From positions 620,001-684,000 of the forward strand of contig NZ_JAPIVS010000003.1 in assembly GCF_026239695.1 (NCBI RefSeq): a stretch of 64,000 nucleotides of DNA, in the 5' to 3' direction. The notes beneath the pieces were generated by a model. It was not told where the DNA came from and did not search any database. It saw only the letters and a program-made list of their open reading frames with translations. Shown here piece after piece: positions 60,800-64,000 of the stretch (the first letter of the stretch is position 1; every line of letters begins with the position of its first letter). The DNA is from Pedobacter sp. MC2016-15. GTDB taxonomy: Bacteria > Bacteroidota > Bacteroidia > Sphingobacteriales > Sphingobacteriaceae. Both the position numbers and the translations under genes were made by a program.

Positions 60800-61999
60800 A
60801 TGATCATTGCACCAAGAATACGTGGGTTTATCTGCCTGACTGCACATCCAAAAGGATGTGAGCAAAATATTGTCAATCAAATTAACCACGTCAAATCAAA
60901 AGGAGCTATCAATGGCCCTAAACGCGTGTTGGTTATCGGTTCATCCACTGGGTTCGGACTGGCATCAAGGATTACAGCCGCATTTGGATCAGATGCATCT
61001 ACCGTAGGTGTATATTTTGAGAAAGCACCTGCTCCTGGTAAAACTGCTTCGGCAGGATGGTATAACACTGCTGCTTTCGAAGCTCAGGCTCATGAAGCAG
61101 GATTGTATGCTAAAAGTATCAATGGCGATGCTTTTTCTGACGACATCAAACAACAAACAATTGATCTGATCAAAGCTGATCTCGGTCAGGTTGATCTGGT
61201 AATTTATAGTCTGGCTTCTCCCCGCAGAACGCATCCTAAAACAGGGGTGGTATATAATTCAGTGTTAAAGCCAATCGGTCAGGTGTTTACCAACAAGACT
61301 GTAGACTTTCATACCGGTTTAGTATCAGATATCTCTATCCAGCCGGCTAACGAAGAAGAAATAGAAAACACTGTCGCTGTAATGGGTGGTGAAGACTGGG
61401 GTTTCTGGATTGAGGACCTGAAGGCTGCAGGTGTACTTGCTCAGGGAGCAACTACTGTAGCTTATTCTTATATTGGCCCTGCTATCACTGAAGCGGTGTA
61501 CCGTAACGGAACGATCGGACGTGCGAAAGACCATCTGGAAGCTTCTGCTTTCAGCATCACAGAGAAACTGAAAGACCTGGATGGAAAAGCTTATGTTTCT
61601 GTAAATAAAGCCCTGGTTACACAATCGAGTTCTGCCATTCCGGTAATTCCTTTGTATATCTCTCTGCTGTATAAAGTAATGAAAGATGCTAACCTGCATG
61701 AAGGTTGTATCGAACAGATGCAGCGTTTGTTCCAGGACAGGTTATTTGCAGGTGCTGAAATTCCTACAGATGAAAAGGGAAGAATCCGTGTAGACGACTG
61801 GGAGATGCGTGATGATGTGCAGGCAGAAGTTGCTAAACTATGGGCTGAAGCCGATACAGATACACTCGCAGAAATCGGAGACCTTCCGGGTTATAAGAAA
61901 GACTTCCTGAACCTCTTCGGTTTTGACGTTGCCGGTGTCGATTACGACGCTGAAGCAGATGAAATGGTGGAGATACCAGGATTATCTAACAAAGCATAG
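60800..61999 (+). CDS. fabV: trans-2-enoyl-ACP/CoA reductase FabV
   Basis: 399 residues. The FabV start [24 protein letters not shown]-type is clear, the NAD(P)-binding [11 protein letters not shown] lies at 48-58, and the Y-x8-K active site is Y234 to K243 ([10 protein letters not shown]). It performs the last reduction step of fatty acid elongation and is intrinsically less sensitive to triclosan than FabI. A terminator follows at 62046. Confidence 0.96.
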   Translation: [399 protein letters not shown]

Positions 62000-62045
62000 A
62001 TTATTACTCAGCAGCAGTTATCTGACTGTTGTAATCAAATTACAA

Positions 62046-62080
62046 AGCCGTATCGGGATTCCTGATACGGCTTTTTGTTT
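62046..62080 (+). terminator. rho-independent terminator after fabV
   Basis: AGCCGTATC (62046-62054) pairs with GATACGGCT (62064-62072), loop 9 nt, then TTTTTGTTTTT. Confidence 0.88.
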
Positions 62081-62168
62081 TTGGCAAGGCCGATCAATAT
62101 ATGGGTGTAATTATAAAATATTAAAACGTTTTATCAAAACATAGGCTATCGATGTATGTTTAAACATC

Positions 62169-62594
62169 ATGGAAAAGATAGAGAAATTATATACTGCTGA
62201 AGCCTTGTCGGCTGGTGGAAGAAACGGACATGTGAAATCTTCCGATGGAGTACTGGATCTGGAAGTGAGGGCACCAAAAGAACTGGGTGGCGGGGGAGGA
62301 GCTTATACCAATCCCGAGCAACTTTTTGCAGCAGGATATGCAGCCTGTTTTAACAGTGCGCTGAGCATGGTCATCAGGATGGCAAAAATAGAAGCAGGAG
62401 ATAGTACTGTTACTGCCCAGGTAGCCATAGGAAAGTTAGCGGACGGTGGTTTTGGACTGGCGGTGAAGCTTCAGATTTCCATTCCGGAAGTGGCTCCCGA
62501 AGTAGCGCATTCACTTGTAGAAAAAGCGCATCAGGTTTGCCCTTATTCGAATGCTACACGCGGGAATATTGAGGTGGAACTGGAGATTGTATAA
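62169..62594 (+). CDS. ohr: organic hydroperoxide resistance protein (Ohr/OsmC)
   Basis: 141 residues, cytosolic. The two redox cysteines are C60 (GYAACFNSAL) and C124 (VCPYSNAT), and GGAYTNPEQLFAAGYA is the usual Ohr signature. It reduces organic peroxides with lipoylated partners. It is a single gene; no OhrR regulator is next to it. A 36-bp palindrome 120 nt downstream could terminate its transcript. Confidence 0.94.
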   Translation: MEKIEKLYTAEALSAGGRNGHVKSSDGVLDLEVRAPKELGGGGGAYTNPEQLFAAGYAACFNSALSMVIRMAKIEAGDSTVTAQVAIGKLADGGFGLAVKLQISIPEVAPEVAHSLVEKAHQVCPYSNATRGNIEVELEIV

Positions 62595-62714
62595 TCTTTG
62601 AAAATAGTTGAATAATTTCATGAAAATATACCGGTTTTATAATCAGTTGTTTACGGAGATTACCTTGATTAGAAAAACATGACAATTTGGCGCGCCCAAA
62701 AAATAATGTATTTT

Positions 62715-62750
62715 AAAACATTCATCCCTGATATCGGGGATAAATGTTTT
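62715..62750. repeat. 36-bp near-perfect palindrome
   Basis: Positions 62715-62732 pair with 62733-62750 with one mismatch and one T-G pair; the arms are AAAACATT..ATCCC and GGGGAT..AATGTTTT. Followed by T residues and then a DnaA box. It can act as a bidirectional terminator after ohr or be part of an origin structure. Confidence 0.75.
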
Positions 62751-62759
62751 TACACATAC

Positions 62760-62799
62760 TTATTCACATGGATTTCCCGTTGTTGATAAGTTATTAACA
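62760..62799. promoter_or_regulatory. cluster of DnaA-box-like sites
   Basis: TTATTCACA at 62760-62768 fits the TTATNCACA consensus. TGTTGATAA (62781-62789, reverse orientation) and TTATTAACA (62791-62799) each differ by one base. Three such sites in 40 bp directly ahead of dnaA suggest DnaA binding for origin function or autoregulation. Confidence 0.55.
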
Positions 62800-62964
62800 G
62801 AAATTTTAAATTTCTTTACGCTATTGGTTTGCCTGTTAATGACTTACGAAATAGATGAAATTTAATCGTTTTTTGTTAGTAATTTTTTGGATCTTCGCCC
62901 TCCCAAAACGGCAGTACAACCGGCCGTTATTTAATTCGAAAACCTCTAGTTTATTTAAAGAAAT

Positions 62965-64000
62965 ATGGAAAAAACTTGTACTGAAGTATGGAATAACTGT
63001 CTCCAGATAATCAAGGATAACATTCCGGTCCAGAGTTTCAAAACCTGGTTCGAACCTATCTCTGCTTTAAAACTGGAAGGCAATGTATTAACCGTACAGG
63101 TGCCAAGTTTATTCTTTTATGAATGGCTGGAAGAACATTATGTGGGGCTGCTGCGCAAAACCGTGAAAAAGCAGCTTGGAGAAGAAGGCCGTCTGGAATA
63201 TAATATCGTAGTTGATCAGTCATCAAACAGTGGCTCTCCCTACACCACCAGTATGCCCTCCAGCGGTAACGGATCGGCATCGAAGACGCAGTCTATGCCA
63301 GTTCCTGTGGCCATCAATAAGGACATTAAAAATCCATTTATCATTCCCGGATTAAAAAAGCTGAATGTAGATCCGCAGTTGAATACACATTATACTTTTG
63401 AAAGTTATGTGGAGGGCGACTGTAATCGTCTGGCACGCTCTGCGGGCTTCGCAGTGGCAGCCAAACCGGGAGCGACATCATTCAACCCACTCATGATTTA
63501 CGGTGCCGTAGGCCTGGGTAAAACGCATCTGGCGCAGGCCATCGGAAATGAGATCAGACGCACACTGCCTGATAAGCTGGTGATCTTTGTATCCTGCGAA
63601 AAATTCTGTCAGCAGTTTGTAGAGTCCTTAAAAAACAATACGATCAACGATTTTGTGAATTTCTACCAGGCAATGGATGTGATCATCATGGATGATGTAC
63701 ATAATTTTGCAGGCAAAGAGAAAACACAGGATATTTTCTTCCATATCTTTAACCACCTGCACCAGTCGGGCAAACAGATCATCATCACTTCTGATAAGCC
63801 ACCGAAAGATTTAACAGGTCTGGAAGAACGTCTGCTGAGCCGTTTCAAATGGGGTCTTTCTGCCGATCTTCAGATCCCTGATCTGGAAACAAGGGTGGCT
63901 ATCCTGAGAAAGAAAATGTATGCCGATGGCATTGAACTGCCAACTGAAGTGGTAGAATATGTAGCCAATAACATAGATAATAACGTTCGTGAACTTGAAG
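62965..64000 (+). CDS. dnaA: chromosomal replication initiator DnaA (5' part, cut by window edge)
   Basis: About 345 codons are present. Domain I (1-80, MEKTCTEVWNNCLQIIKDNIPVQSFKTWFEPI) is followed by a Ser/Pro/Gly-rich linker (85-125), then the AAA+ domain with Walker A GAVGLGKT at 180-187, Walker B VIIMDDVHNF, and arginine-finger/sensor segments (EERLLSRFKWGLSADLQIPD). The DNA-binding domain lies beyond the window. It opens the origin by binding DnaA boxes; a box cluster lies 165-205 nt upstream. Confidence 0.97.
   Translation, partial: MEKTCTEVWNNCLQIIKDNIPVQSFKTWFEPISALKLEGNVLTVQVPSLFFYEWLEEHYVGLLRKTVKKQLGEEGRLEYNIVVDQSSNSGSPYTTSMPSSGNGSASKTQSMPVPVAINKDIKNPFIIPGLKKLNVDPQLNTHYTFESYVEGDCNRLARSAGFAVAAKPGATSFNPLMIYGAVGLGKTHLAQAIGNEIRRTLPDKLVIFVSCEKFCQQFVESLKNNTINDFVNFYQAMDVIIMDDVHNFAGKEKTQDIFFHIFNHLHQSGKQIIITSDKPPKDLTGLEERLLSRFKWGLSADLQIPDLETRVAILRKKMYADGIELPTEVVEYVANNIDNNVRELE

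Larger units (their letters stand above)
62595..62964. other. 370-bp AT-rich, origin-like region before dnaA
   Basis: No gene. It holds a GC-only 8-bp palindrome GGCGCGCC (62689-62696), the 36-bp palindrome at 62715-62750, a DnaA-box match TTATTCACA (62760-62768) and two one-mismatch boxes, TGTTGATAA (62781-62789) and TTATTAACA (62791-62799), with AT-rich stretches on both sides. These are features of a chromosomal origin, and dnaA follows. The origin reading is inference. Confidence 0.5.

Noticed and set aside
1..64000. CRISPR arrays, tRNA/rRNA genes, transposases, integrases
   Set aside because: No regularly spaced repeats, cloverleaf with anticodon loop, or transposase/integrase motifs were found on reading both strands; the element at 3601-3713 has no tRNA features.

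Overview
The window reads as chromosomal DNA of a Bacteroidota bacterium, most likely of the Sphingobacteriaceae (Pedobacter-like). The evidence is TonB/GLPGLI outer-membrane protein pairs, DUF6268, DUF5009 and GIN-domain proteins, FabV as enoyl reductase, Bacteroidota-type promoters (TTG, about 19-20 nt, TAnnTTTG) in place of sigma-70 boxes, and very few Shine-Dalgarno sites. No tRNA, rRNA, CRISPR array or intact insertion sequence was seen. The right edge cuts dnaA about two thirds of the way through.

Layout. 1-6.9 kb is visibly AT-richer accessory DNA: a GLPGLI / carboxypeptidase-regulatory outer-membrane pair, a gap with a strongly structured element (3601-3713), a HEPN protein with a decayed nucleotidyltransferase-like N-terminus, and a two-gene Septu-type (PtuA ATPase / PtuB HNH) defence system behind a textbook promoter. 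6.9-14.3 kb: DUF1826, then a TolC-HlyD-RND efflux operon ending in a DUF6268 barrel. 14.3-24 kb: GH28 pectinase-like enzyme, aldo/keto reductase, thioredoxin-reductase-like flavoprotein, MFS exporter, beta-carbonic anhydrase, nucleotidyltransferase, Omp85-type barrel, DUF72, DUF4198. 23.6-25.4 kb: a GIN protein between two paralogous lipoproteins. 25.7-29.4 kb: an exported oxidation operon (beta-propeller/cytochrome c, SMP-30 lactonase-like, exported RidA, cytochrome c). 30-35 kb: DUF5009 acyltransferase, GH18, S1/P1 nuclease, serine hydrolase. 35-38 kb: a thiamin salvage operon (thiM-thiE-thiD-tenA) under a TPP riboswitch. 38.1-39.6 kb: an ECF sigma factor, a putative anti-sigma protein and a divergent DUF6249 membrane protein, with the same GTAACC-N17-GTCATA promoter facing both ways.

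39.7-51.9 kb: a TonB-type receptor, TruC-like pseudouridine synthase, acyl-CoA dehydrogenase, Dabb protein, lipoprotein carboxylesterase, a large protein joining a kinase-like domain to an Omp85 barrel, a CLC (perhaps fluoride-type) antiporter and a histidine kinase. 51.9-53.9 kb is gene-poor but structured: a promoter/terminator pair framing a roughly 75-nt candidate small RNA, a 45-codon gene with its own terminator, and a PRC-barrel gene with a 52-codon membrane-protein gene ahead of it. 53.9-62.6 kb: GHKL ATPase, secreted cyclophilin, LspA, iron-permease-family protein, L,D-transpeptidase, PAP2-type phosphatase, PepD, FabV and Ohr. 62.6-64 kb: an AT-rich origin-like region with DnaA-box matches and a 36-bp palindrome, then dnaA.

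The items most worth a second look are the Septu/HEPN island with its structured leader, the divergent ECF regulon, the small RNA and small proteins near 52-53.7 kb, the kinase-like/Omp85 fusion, and the origin-proximal palindrome.
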